The notes below the pieces were generated by a model. It made no database searches and was not told where the DNA came from. It worked only from the letters and a program-made list of their open reading frames with translations. Made by a program: the position numbers and the translations under genes. A stretch of 64,000 nt of DNA from Candidatus Limnocylindrales bacterium (lineage in GTDB: Bacteria > Moduliflexota > Moduliflexia > Moduliflexales > JAUQPW01). Positions 25,276 to 34,360 of the stretch are shown in pieces; the stretch's first letter is position 1, and each line of letters starts with the position of its first letter. The DNA lies in contig DATMBG010000051.1 in assembly GCA_035559535.1 (NCBI GenBank), positions 434,001-498,000 of the forward strand. Reading direction: 5' to 3'.

Positions 25276-27012
25276 ATGGTAAAGAATACAAAGAATAAAA
25301 AATGGTTCGAACGACCTTTCAAGGTCATCAGTTTGATATTATTGTTGGGTACCATGGGCCATCCGTGGGCCATCGCTAAAAGTCAGAACCAACCGGCCAC
25401 ATATCTTTCCCCTCAGCTCAAGGGAGACAGGCAACCTTCAACAACCGATAAAGGCCCAAAATTCTTACCGGATGATCCCATCTGGGTAGATCCCGATCGA
25501 TTTTCCATCCCTAAGCCCCGGCAAATTGAGTTAAGCCAGGTCTATGACTTCCTGGAGAACACCTTTGCAGACCCAGGGGGTAGCTTTAACCGGCGGGCTC
25601 AAAATATTAATACCTTGGGAGAGGTCCCTGATTCCAGTTGGTTTACCAACCGAATTGGACTTCATCCCATGACCGTGGAGCAATTGGTTCGGGGTCCCAA
25701 CCGGGGGGATGGACCTGACAGGTCGCAACCCTGGACGATTATTAAAGCTAAATCCGAAGGAATTACACCCGGGTTTGTAATCCGAGATGGACGAGGAGAT
25801 ATCTACTTTATCAAGTTCGATCCTTTACAATATCCCCAGATGGCAACCTCTACCGAGGTAATCAGCACCAAGTTTTTCTATGCCTTTGGATATAACGTGC
25901 CCGAAAACTATCTGGCCTTTCTGCAACCAGATCAACTTCAAATCGATCCCGAAGCCGTGGTTACCGGGGAAGATGGCAAGAAAAGAAAGATGACCCTGGA
26001 GGATGTCGTAGAGCTTCTCAAGAAGGTTCCTAAACGTCCAGATGGAACCATTCAAGTTGTTGCAAGCCTTAAACTTCCTGGAGAGCCGTTAGGGCCTTTT
26101 AAATATTATGGAACACGAAGTGATGACCCCAACGATATTTTCCCCCATGAAGATCGGCGCGAGTTACGGGGACTACGCGTCTTTGCTGCCTGGTTGAATC
26201 ACAACGACTCCCGCAGTATTAACTCTCTGGATATGTACGTCACCGAGGAAGGACGGAGTTATGTTAAACATTACCTCATCGATTTTGGCGCCACGCTGGG
26301 TAGTGCCTCTGTAAAACCCAATGCACGTCGTGAAGGTTTTGCCTATCTCCTGGAATGGGACCCTATATGGAAGTCTGCTTTGACGTTAGGATTTAAAGGT
26401 CGTCCCTGGCAGCATATCAAATATCCCAATTATCCCGAGATAGGAAGATTCGAATCTTCCTTCTTCAGACCGGAGAGTTGGAAACCCAACTATCCCAATC
26501 CTGCATTCATTCGGATGCAGAACGAAGATGCCTTTTGGGCAACCCGTACCGTCATGCATTTCAATGATGAAGCCATCCGGGCCATTGTGAAAACCGGACA
26601 AATCTCCAATCCAGAAGCCGAGAACTACCTGATTGAAACCCTCCTTCGAAGAAGAGATAAGATTATTCAGTACTACTTGAGTCAGATTAATCCCCTGGAT
26701 GATTTTCAACTAAACGACGAGACCCGAACTTTAAACTTCAAAAACCTGGGAGTAGAGGCTAAGCTGGCTCCGGTGGAAGCTTATGAGTATCAATGGTTCC
26801 GATTCGATAATCAACGAGGCTCATCGGAACCCTTAGGTCCCCCTCAATCGCTATCTTCTCCTTCTTTACCTCTTCCACAGGATGGTTCTCCCTATTGGAT
26901 GGTAAGGATACGAACGATAAGTAAAAACCAGGTAAACTGGAAGAAGAAGGTAGAAGTGTTTATACGAAACGGTTCACATAGAACCGTTGTAGGCATTGAG
27001 AGAGAGAATTAA
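25276..27012 (+). CDS. Exported protein with kinase-like motifs (copy A), conserved hypothetical
   Basis: After a signal/anchor segment (about residues 15-35) the 578-residue protein shows motifs in the order of the protein-kinase/HipA/PI3K superfamily. A beta-hairpin GFVIRDGRGDIYFIKFD has a Lys at 180, and a helix Glu follows at 194 (ATSTEVIS). A catalytic-loop-like H309-x-D311-x4-N316 occurs in AWLNHNDSRSIN, and a DFG at 336-338 in YLIDFGATLG. Other landmarks are NTLGEVPDSSWFTNRIG, FGYNVPENY and YYGTRSDDPNDI. I know similar proteins only as hypotheticals in Acidobacteriota and relatives. The kinase reading is inference from motif order. Its neighbours are the barrel upstream and a nucleotide carrier downstream. 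Confidence 0.6.
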   Translation: MVKNTKNKKWFERPFKVISLILLLGTMGHPWAIAKSQNQPATYLSPQLKGDRQPSTTDKGPKFLPDDPIWVDPDRFSIPKPRQIELSQVYDFLENTFADPGGSFNRRAQNINTLGEVPDSSWFTNRIGLHPMTVEQLVRGPNRGDGPDRSQPWTIIKAKSEGITPGFVIRDGRGDIYFIKFDPLQYPQMATSTEVISTKFFYAFGYNVPENYLAFLQPDQLQIDPEAVVTGEDGKKRKMTLEDVVELLKKVPKRPDGTIQVVASLKLPGEPLGPFKYYGTRSDDPNDIFPHEDRRELRGLRVFAAWLNHNDSRSINSLDMYVTEEGRSYVKHYLIDFGATLGSASVKPNARREGFAYLLEWDPIWKSALTLGFKGRPWQHIKYPNYPEIGRFESSFFRPESWKPNYPNPAFIRMQNEDAFWATRTVMHFNDEAIRAIVKTGQISNPEAENYLIETLLRRRDKIIQYYLSQINPLDDFQLNDETRTLNFKNLGVEAKLAPVEAYEYQWFRFDNQRGSSEPLGPPQSLSSPSLPLPQDGSPYWMVRIRTISKNQVNWKKKVEVFIRNGSHRTVVGIEREN

Positions 27013-27129
27013 AGTAGGAAAACGGAGACTGCCCTGGATTTAACCAAAAGTCAGAGGAGAAACCCGTCTTCATTGATCCGATGTAAGGCCTATCCGGATC
27101 AAAGAAAACGGATTTCCGGGTAGGAGTTT

Positions 27130-28482
27130 ATGAGGACTGTAGAAGTCAGATCCAGAAAGAGCGTGCTAGAGCAGTTCCTTGGGCTCTTCACCGAAGTTCG
27201 AGCCGGGGAAGGACCGACCGTCCTTCTATTGACCATAAACCTGTTTCTTATTCTGACTGCTTATTACGTCCTTAAACCTGTACGTGAAGCCCTGATCCTT
27301 GCGGGAGGAGGTGCCGAGATAAAAAGCTATGCGGCGGCGGGGCAGGCTCTCTTACTTCTCGGTGCAGTACCCCTCTATTCTGCACTGGCAAGCCGTTTCA
27401 CAAGACGCCGACTTATCAATACTGTTACGGTTTTCTTCACTGCTTGTCTGGTATTTTTCTACCTTCTCGCCCATCTTAATGTCCCCCTGGGAGTTGTGTT
27501 TTATTTGTGGATGGGAATCTTTAACCTGATGGTTATAGCTCAAATCTGGTCCTTTGCCAACGACCTTTATACTCCAGAAGAAGGAAAACGTCTCTTCCCT
27601 ATTGTAGCCTTTGGGGCTTCCTCAGGAGCTGTATTTGGAAGTTTTATTACCAGCCATCTTATCGGCCTGCTCGGAGTGTATCAACTTCTTTTGGTCGGTG
27701 CAGCTATTTTGATTCTAAGCCTTCTCATTACAAATTTCATCGATCAGCGAGAACAATACCAAGTTAAAATAAAGGCGGGACCGAAACCTGCCTTGTCACC
27801 AGGAGAAGCGCCCATTGGCAAAGGAGGCGGCTTTCAACTGGTTATTAAGAGTAAGTACCTGCTTTTAATCGCCTGCCTTATGTTATTTTTGAACTGGGTA
27901 AATACCAACGGAGAATATATCCTGGGAAAAACGGTATCAAAGGCGGCCATTGAGGCAGTAGCTTCAGGAAACTCGGGAGGGCTCTCCGAAAAAGAATTTA
28001 TAGGAAAGTTTTACTCGGACTTTTTTACCTGGGTAAACATGTTGGGACTCCTGGCCCAGCTTTTCCTGGTTTCTCGTATCCTCAAATACCTGGGCATACA
28101 GATTGCGATCCTTATTCTACCAATAATTGCCCTGAGTGGTTATGCCTTACTTGCCTTCTATCCCATCTTGGGTGTAGTCCGTTGGGTAAAGATTGCAGAG
28201 AATGCAACCGACTATAGTCTACAAAATACCGTTCGCAACGCTTTGTTTTTACCCACTACACGAGAAGAAAAATACAAAGCTAAACAGGCTGTTGACACCT
28301 TCTTTGTGCGGGCCGGAGATGTTCTCTCCGCAGGATTGGTCTATGTCGGGGTCAATAAGCTGGCCTTCAACACCAAAAATTTTGCCCTGGTAAACCTTGG
28401 GCTTGTGGTCATCTGGTTCATCCTTGCAATTTTTATCGGCAAAAAGAACCAACAATTAACGACTCCTGCCTCTCAAAGCTAA
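27130..28482 (+). CDS. ATP/ADP-translocase-like (TLC/NTT family) membrane carrier
   Basis: The 450-residue protein has about 12 membrane segments. It begins with a soluble stretch (FLGLFTEVRAGEGPTVLL) and YYVLKPVREALIL, a segment with the conserved KPVRE-type charged motif of nucleotide transporters. It continues with IAQIWSFANDLYTPEEGKRLFP and NATDYSLQNTVRNALFLPT, both typical of bacterial relatives of the plastid and rickettsial ATP/ADP translocases. These free-living members are often annotated as MFS or NTP/NDP exchange transporters. It lies 118 bases after the kinase-like gene on the same strand. A nucleotide carrier here could supply or recover nucleotides across the inner membrane. Confidence 0.75.
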   Translation: MRTVEVRSRKSVLEQFLGLFTEVRAGEGPTVLLLTINLFLILTAYYVLKPVREALILAGGGAEIKSYAAAGQALLLLGAVPLYSALASRFTRRRLINTVTVFFTACLVFFYLLAHLNVPLGVVFYLWMGIFNLMVIAQIWSFANDLYTPEEGKRLFPIVAFGASSGAVFGSFITSHLIGLLGVYQLLLVGAAILILSLLITNFIDQREQYQVKIKAGPKPALSPGEAPIGKGGGFQLVIKSKYLLLIACLMLFLNWVNTNGEYILGKTVSKAAIEAVASGNSGGLSEKEFIGKFYSDFFTWVNMLGLLAQLFLVSRILKYLGIQIAILILPIIALSGYALLAFYPILGVVRWVKIAENATDYSLQNTVRNALFLPTTREEKYKAKQAVDTFFVRAGDVLSAGLVYVGVNKLAFNTKNFALVNLGLVVIWFILAIFIGKKNQQLTTPASQS

Positions 28483-28858
28483 ATTCGCTTTTTATACGGT
28501 TTTTAAAGAAGTCAGTGCTTTTAAGAAACTTCTAAAGACTTTGATTCAGTACCCCGGGGTTAAACTGATACAAGTCTGTTAAGGTCAGTTTCTCTTATTT
28601 CCTTTTTTACCGGATCTTCTTGAAAGCCTCCTGTCCCCTTTCAGGAATAGGTTTTTCCTCGCCTAACCCTTTTTGTGTCAGGAAAGGAGAATTTGGAGAG
28701 GGCTTGGGGACCTCACTCTCTCTTTTTTTGGGAGGGAAGGAAAGTTGGAAGAGTCAGGTCCAATATTTTTTTTGTTTCTCCCGGGCGTATCTAAAGACTC
28801 CGTACGAATTTATCTCTCTACTTTACCCTGACGGCATCCTTTACTTTTTCGATGGGGT

Positions 28859-28886
28859 TTAACAGAAATTTAACGAATCATTCATA
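28859..28886 (+). promoter_or_regulatory. Pho box: three direct repeats at 11-bp period
   Basis: TTAACA (28859), TTAACG (28870) and TTCATA (28881) are spaced exactly 11 bases apart, the layout of PhoB/PhoP binding sites. The array ends 87 bases before the zinc-ribbon gene, pointing to phosphate control of that gene and the HMA gene behind it. Confidence 0.6.
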
Positions 28887-28972
28887 ATGGCATAATGGTC
28901 GGTTGCTATTAACAATATAGAACTTATGCCCCTGCCTATCAGATTCAAATTCTCGGAGCTATCGGCCAGATT

Positions 28973-29287
28973 ATGAGCAAGTTATATACATCAGAAGAAT
29001 TTCACTTGAAATTAGAGGGACTTCATGTGAAGTGTCCTTATTGTAGTTCAGATGCAATTTATCGATATGGAAAGGCACGAACAGGAAAACAGCGCTTCCT
29101 ATGCCTCTTATGTGGAAAGCAATTTACCTTTGGAGCCAAAAAATCTGAGGTAAGGAATAGACCTACCTGTCCTACCTGTGGAAAGTTCATGCATCTCTAT
29201 AAGAGGGAAGAAAAAACCCTTCGATTCAGGTGTTCAAATTATCCAGAGTGCAGAACGTACCTGAAAACCCTAATGAAGGAGGGATAA
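28973..29287 (+). CDS. Double zinc-ribbon protein, IS1/InsA-like and topoisomerase-like fingers
   Basis: The 104-residue protein contains two four-Cys zinc ribbons. The first (CPYC...CLLC, residues about 20-46) resembles the N-terminal finger of InsA-type transposase proteins, with the RYGKARTGKQRFLC sequence. The second (CPTC...CSNYPEC, about 65-95) resembles the C-terminal fingers of topoisomerase I. No transposase catalytic domain follows, so it is more likely a small DNA-binding protein. It ends one base before the HMA-domain gene begins and sits behind a Pho box, so the two genes are probably one phosphate-responsive unit. Confidence 0.65.
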   Translation: MSKLYTSEEFHLKLEGLHVKCPYCSSDAIYRYGKARTGKQRFLCLLCGKQFTFGAKKSEVRNRPTCPTCGKFMHLYKREEKTLRFRCSNYPECRTYLKTLMKEG

Positions 29288-29288
29288 A

Positions 29289-29660
29289 ATGAGCTATTAT
29301 ATTCATAACATTCCAGGAAGACTACGCATCAAGACTCCTGTTGCTAAAAGCAGCTCTCAGCAGGCTAAAGCCATCCAAAGAATTCTTCACTCGATACCTG
29401 GCATTCTTTCAACCCTTGTAAACCCTCTTACAGGGAGTATTGTTATTCACTATGATCCTGAGGTAGTGAACTCGGAAGAAATCTTGAATACCCTGAATCA
29501 GCAAGATTATTTTGACTGGTCCCGGGCGGTAACAAATGATCAATATATACGGGATATAGTCGCAAAAATAGGTAAGGTAATTTGGAAAGCTTTTTTTGGA
29601 ACCTTGGTAGAAGAAGCCTTAGAAGGCTCTTCTCTCTCCTTCATAAAGGTTCTTATATAA
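29289..29660 (+). CDS. HMA-like domain protein without CxxC
   Basis: The 123-residue protein has a ferredoxin-like HMA fold pattern: YYIHNIPGRLRIKTP, then IPGILSTLVNPLTGSIVIHYDP, then a helix. The family's metal-binding CxxC is missing; there is no Cys at all. The C-terminal 40 residues contain a weakly hydrophobic helix. It is closely similar in pattern to the protein at 35116-35619 and to the N-terminus of the P-type ATPase at 31116-34292. Such CxxC-less HMA domains accompany a subgroup of P-type ATPases and DUF5132 proteins, possibly as assembly or regulatory modules. Confidence 0.7.
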   Translation: MSYYIHNIPGRLRIKTPVAKSSSQQAKAIQRILHSIPGILSTLVNPLTGSIVIHYDPEVVNSEEILNTLNQQDYFDWSRAVTNDQYIRDIVAKIGKVIWKAFFGTLVEEALEGSSLSFIKVLI

Positions 29661-29815
29661 CAGGGTGCTTCCCTTCATCACTTTATCTTTTGGTACCAAA
29701 TTTTCAAGGGTGAAATAAACTTACCCTTTTATTCCCATTTTTTAACCAAGGTCGGTAAGGCAGTTCTGGCCCTTATCAAACCCAACAAGTTATCCCGGAA
29801 CTGGACCGTGGAGGG

Positions 29816-31009
29816 TTATGATCCGGATAGAACCTGAACCTTATCGGTAACTTCCCAGGGAAGTCCCAAATCCATCCTGCCAACATGGCCATAGGCAGCC
29901 AGTTTTCTATAGAAACCTCCCTTAACGGTAGCAGGAAGAAATCTCAGGTTAAATTGTTTAATGATCCCCGCAAGGCGAAAATCGAAATGTTTCTGAATGC
30001 GCGTCATGATTTCTTCATCGGGGATTTTACCTGTGCCAAAGGTTTCTACCTGAACACTTACGGGTCGTGAAAGGCCGATGGAATAACTTAACTGAACCTC
30101 GCATTCAGAGGCAAGGCCGGCGGCAACCACATTTTTAGCAGCATATCGGGCTACATAGGCACCGATCCGATCTATTCGCATAGGATCCTTTCCGCTCAGA
30201 GCAGCACCACTATGTCGAGAATATTCTCCATAGGTATCTATGGCCGTTTTTCTTCCGGTAAGGCCAGAGTGGCTGGAGGGACCGCCTATAATGAGTGGGC
30301 CATCTGGGTTGATGAATATTCGGGTTTTTTCGTCGGGCTGAATTTCTTCATCTTGAAATACCGGACCAATAATAACCTCCCGGAGATCTTCTCTCAGCTT
30401 CGCTAAATCGGGATCTTTGGGTTTATTTTGACTGGCTATAACTGTGATACTATGAATCCGATAGGGCTTACGATTTCTATATTCGACGCCTACCTGGGTC
30501 TTGCCATCGGGAGTGAGATAGGGGAGTATTTTTTGGAATCTTACGGAGGTAATCCGCCTTGCAAGCTTATGGGCAAGCCAGATTGGAAGAGGCATCAGGG
30601 CGGGAGTTTGGTCACATGCAAAGCCAAAAACCGTAACCTGGTTTTTTACAGGAATCTGGTCTATTTCCTCCTCTGACAGCTTTTTTTCGTCAAAATACAT
30701 TTGCTCTTCTAGGGGTGACTCCTTAAGACTGGTTACAATACTGCAAGTCTTACTGTTAAAATCCGGGTATTCATAACCGACTTGACTGATGACCTGTCTT
30801 GCAGTATTTGGAATATCCACGCTGGCGGTAGATGCAAATCGGGCCGCTATGAAGAGGATAGCCGTAGATACTGCACATTCCGCAATAATACTGGAATAAG
30901 GATCCTGTTGAAGGAATCTATCGATGATGGCATCACTGATTTGATCACAAAGCTTATCAGGATGCCCTTCCGTGACAGATTCCGATGTAAACATGAAATC
31001 TTTTTTCAT
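29816..31009 (-). CDS. metK: S-adenosylmethionine synthetase, divergent subfamily
   Basis: The 397-residue protein has the MetK landmarks FTSESVTEGHPDK, ISDAIID, INPDGPLIIGGP, GLTGRK, SGKDP, and KNVVAAGLA. Several standard segments differ from the E. coli type. GEITTS is replaced by ARFAST, GDQG by a KNQVTVFGF segment, and HGGGAFSGKD by HSGAALSGKD. These changes match a second bacterial MetK subgroup known to me rather than decay. The enzyme makes SAM from methionine and ATP. It lies 107 bases downstream of the P-type ATPase gene on the same strand. No SAM riboswitch was seen in the gap. Confidence 0.93.
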   Translation of the reverse strand: MKKDFMFTSESVTEGHPDKLCDQISDAIIDRFLQQDPYSSIIAECAVSTAILFIAARFASTASVDIPNTARQVISQVGYEYPDFNSKTCSIVTSLKESPLEEQMYFDEKKLSEEEIDQIPVKNQVTVFGFACDQTPALMPLPIWLAHKLARRITSVRFQKILPYLTPDGKTQVGVEYRNRKPYRIHSITVIASQNKPKDPDLAKLREDLREVIIGPVFQDEEIQPDEKTRIFINPDGPLIIGGPSSHSGLTGRKTAIDTYGEYSRHSGAALSGKDPMRIDRIGAYVARYAAKNVVAAGLASECEVQLSYSIGLSRPVSVQVETFGTGKIPDEEIMTRIQKHFDFRLAGIIKQFNLRFLPATVKGGFYRKLAAYGHVGRMDLGLPWEVTDKVQVLSGS

Positions 31010-31115
31010 AAATGCCTACCCTTAATTAGGAGTAAATTTAGGGGATAATCTCGGTTGGAAGTAGCTTTCTTCACCAACCCAGGATCATTTTCACATGGCT
31101 TCTATCAAACGATTC

Positions 31116-34100
31116 TTAGAATATCTTTTTATTTTTCGTTATTTCATTTAATATAAGCGGAACCAGGGCACTACTCCCTACGACCAGGCTATCAGTCAGA
31201 CTTATAGGGGTAATGCCGAGGAGATTCCGGATTCCTGGAATCAGGAGAGCGACGATTTGTAATGCAAAGGAGCCTCCTAAAGCCATCGTAAGATAAGTGT
31301 TAGACGGAAGTTTCCCTTTATCCCATAAACCGTATTTCTCAGAGCGGCAACTCATAGCATGAAGAAGCTGACTTGAGGTTAATCCCATAAAGGCCAGAGT
31401 ACTTGCCTGGGGCCCCCGACCATATTTTAGAATCCCGTAACCATAAGCTCCCAAGGCACCACCGGCTATTGTTCCCGCTTCGAAGATTATTCTTTTAAAA
31501 TCGGATGTTTTAAGGATAGGTTCCTCGGGGTCTCGGGGAGGTCGGCTAAGGATATCAGGTTCTGGAGATTCCAGAGCAAGAGCAAGACCTGGAAAGATAT
31601 CCGAAATTAAGTTAATCCACAGGAGTTGCATGGCGTTCAAAGGATGACCCAGACCTGCCGTAAGGGCCACAAACATCACCATGATTTCACTCAGGTTAGT
31701 AGCCAAGAGGAAATGAACCGATTTCCGTATGTTATTATAAATAGTCCGTCCCTGGCTTAGGGCAACAATCATAGTTTCGAGGTTATCGTCTTCAAGTATA
31801 ATATCGGCTACTTCTCGAGCCACATCGGTCCCTGTCTTTCCCATGGCAATTCCGATATTTGCTGCCTTTAAAGCCGGTCCATCATTAATTCCATCGCCTG
31901 TCATGGCAACGACTTTTCCGGCCCTCTGGAGAGCTTGAACAATCCGCAGCTTATGGGCAGGGCTGACCCTTGCGAAAACGTGTACCCGTTCGGCTAATCC
32001 CTTTAAAATCTCCGGGTCCATTTCGGTAAGATGGGTTGAATCCAGAATTTCCAGTTGCTTATCCTGACTTAGATGGAGTTCCTTTCCTATGGCGTAAGCC
32101 GTCGGGCTTTGATCTCCTGTTATCATGACCGTATTGATTCCGGCTTGGTGAAGAACTCCAAGAACTTCCTTGACCCCTTTTCTTATGGGATCTATCATCC
32201 CGATAAGACCGAGCCATATCAACCCTTTCTGGACGTTAAGATTTTCCTCTCCCTCATCGAAGTAAGTATGGGCAACCCCCAGAACCCGAAGGGCCTCTCC
32301 GGCCATGAATTCATTCTCCATTTCTATGCGTAGTCGATCCTCTTCCGTAAGTGGGATCTTTATTCCATCTTTGATCTGCCAATCACAAAGGGATAAAACC
32401 TCTGTAGGACTCCCTTTTAAGGCCAGAAGCAGAGAAGACTTACCGGATTCCCCTATATCATGAGTCCTATGAAGGGTGCTCATAAAGTTACGATTTTCGG
32501 AACGGTGACTGATCTTCACTATGGGATGTACTTTCCGAAGTTCTATCACATCAACCCCCGCACTGATCCCCATGTGAATCAGCGCATTTTCAGTAGGAGA
32601 ACCTTTAAGAATATACTCATTGTCTGTTCTAATGATTTCAGTTTCATTACAGAGAACTGAGATATGAATCAACCTCAATAATTCTTCACAGGTGAAAGGG
32701 TTAATCGACTCCTTTCCCGTCATGAATTTGCCCTCGGATACTCTCAAGGATTTCATTCCCGTATGGATAGCAACCACAGCCATTTTATTCAAAGTAATGG
32801 TTCCTGTCTTATCCAAACAAAGGGTTTGAACAGAACCCAGAGTCTCTACAGCATCGAGATGGCGGATAAGAACTTTCTGTTTCCGCATATTCCGAATACC
32901 CAGGGCCAGGGTGGTGGTTGCAACGGTTGGAAGTCCTTCAGGAACAGCAGCTACGGCCAGAGAGATAGAGGTGGTCAGCATTTGAGTGAAACCATATCCC
33001 CGCAGGAGTCCAATTACGAAAACCAAACCACAAATCGTACCACCTATCAGAACCAGCTGACGTCCCATTCTGTTTAACTGCCTTTCCATGGGAGTTTCAG
33101 GGGTTTCCGCCTCTCCAACAAGGGTTTGAATCTGGCCCATCTCCGTAAACTTACCAGTAGCCACAACAACGGCAAGTCCCTGTCCCCCGGTAACCAAAGT
33201 TCCCATATAAACCATATTTACTCTATCGGCCAAAGGGACAGCTTTTGAAGAGAGAATAGGTTGAGAGGTTTTAAGAACCGGCACACTTTCCCCGGTTAGA
33301 GCAGATTCATCTATACTAAGATGATGGCTCTCAATGAGTCGACCATCAGCAACCACGTAGCTTCCGGGTCTAAGGACCAGCACATCTCCTGGAACGACTT
33401 CCTCTGCCCTTATTTCCTGGAGGTAACCCTGCCGGATTACCAAAGCGGAAGGTCTGATTAAGCTCTTGAGAGCATGAATGGTTTTCTCCGATTGGGTTTC
33501 TGTTATATAACCAATCGTTGCGTTGATGGCAACAACCCCCATAATAACCACTGCATCTGCAAGTCCACCGGTAAAAAGGGAAATACCCGCCGCTACAGTT
33601 AAAAGAGCTACAGGAAGAGAGTTTAGTTGATCAAAAAAGATACTAAGCCCGGAGCGAGGAGCCGATTCAGGTAAGACATTGGGCCCATATGTCTTCAAAC
33701 GTTCCCTGGCAACCTCACCGGATAAACCGGATTCCCCTGAGCTATTAAAGGCAGTTATAACCTCCTCGGTATCCACCAGATACCAGGGTTTGAGAACCTG
33801 CTCTTCCTCTTGAGTAATCAGCTTTCTTAAGGTTCTTCTGATAGCAGGCAGGGAAGAAGCATCCAAATCCGCCGGTTTTTCTTCTTTTCTATAAGATAGG
33901 GGGAAAGCTGAGGTTATTAATCTCTCAGAAGGGGGATTTAAAGGCTTTGGTAAGTTCTCTTTGGAAAAAGAAAAGGATAAATTTTCTTGCCGGGTTGATC
34001 CTCCTGGAAGAAAAGAAGGACCGAGGTTTTCGGATCGCCCAGTTTCCTGGTTTTCATATTTAAGCGCAATATCCTCAATAAGGGCCGCTATTTCTGATAC

Positions 34101-34292
34101 CGTGTTATCTGAGTTAAAAACAACCAGAACATTTCCGGTCAATACGTTGGCAGAGACCTGATAGATTCCTTCCTTATTTAGGAGCCTGAACTCAAGTTCT
34201 TTTTTAAAGGAGTTTGAACGATAAAGCAAAGATACTTTGTATCGGGCTCTTCCCTTTACTGCGGTGTGGATCGCCTGGATTAACACCTTCAC
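31116..34292 (-). CDS. P-type cation ATPase with N-terminal HMA-like domain
   Basis: The 1058-residue protein starts with an HMA-like domain lacking CxxC (residues about 1-80) and a variable linker to about 155. It continues with a type II P-type ATPase: cation-ATPase N domain, TGES actuator loop, LCLDKTGTIT with the phosphorylated Asp at residue 494, MITGD, and MTGDGINDGPALK. The C-terminal membrane segments (LLWINLISDIFPGLALALE) are of the Ca2+/Mn2+/Na+-type. Substrate is not certain; the class resembles mycobacterial CtpF/CtpI-like pumps. It ends a leftward set DUF5132 / HMA / Ala-Gly-rich protein / ATPase. Confidence 0.92.
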   Translation of the reverse strand: MKVLIQAIHTAVKGRARYKVSLLYRSNSFKKELEFRLLNKEGIYQVSANVLTGNVLVVFNSDNTVSEIAALIEDIALKYENQETGRSENLGPSFLPGGSTRQENLSFSFSKENLPKPLNPPSERLITSAFPLSYRKEEKPADLDASSLPAIRRTLRKLITQEEEQVLKPWYLVDTEEVITAFNSSGESGLSGEVARERLKTYGPNVLPESAPRSGLSIFFDQLNSLPVALLTVAAGISLFTGGLADAVVIMGVVAINATIGYITETQSEKTIHALKSLIRPSALVIRQGYLQEIRAEEVVPGDVLVLRPGSYVVADGRLIESHHLSIDESALTGESVPVLKTSQPILSSKAVPLADRVNMVYMGTLVTGGQGLAVVVATGKFTEMGQIQTLVGEAETPETPMERQLNRMGRQLVLIGGTICGLVFVIGLLRGYGFTQMLTTSISLAVAAVPEGLPTVATTTLALGIRNMRKQKVLIRHLDAVETLGSVQTLCLDKTGTITLNKMAVVAIHTGMKSLRVSEGKFMTGKESINPFTCEELLRLIHISVLCNETEIIRTDNEYILKGSPTENALIHMGISAGVDVIELRKVHPIVKISHRSENRNFMSTLHRTHDIGESGKSSLLLALKGSPTEVLSLCDWQIKDGIKIPLTEEDRLRIEMENEFMAGEALRVLGVAHTYFDEGEENLNVQKGLIWLGLIGMIDPIRKGVKEVLGVLHQAGINTVMITGDQSPTAYAIGKELHLSQDKQLEILDSTHLTEMDPEILKGLAERVHVFARVSPAHKLRIVQALQRAGKVVAMTGDGINDGPALKAANIGIAMGKTGTDVAREVADIILEDDNLETMIVALSQGRTIYNNIRKSVHFLLATNLSEIMVMFVALTAGLGHPLNAMQLLWINLISDIFPGLALALESPEPDILSRPPRDPEEPILKTSDFKRIIFEAGTIAGGALGAYGYGILKYGRGPQASTLAFMGLTSSQLLHAMSCRSEKYGLWDKGKLPSNTYLTMALGGSFALQIVALLIPGIRNLLGITPISLTDSLVVGSSALVPLILNEITKNKKIF

Positions 34293-34360
34293 ACTTGAGA
34301 CTTCCGATTTCAGACCATGGATTTTAAGCTGAAACCTGAAATCTGTAATAAGAGATCGAT

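Noticed and set aside
28620-28862. 80-codon open frame upstream of the zinc-ribbon gene
   Set aside because: Low-complexity translation without motif; the Pho box overlaps its end.
31010-31115. SAM riboswitch before metK
   Set aside because: The 106-bp gap shows no SAM-I/II/III core or terminator.
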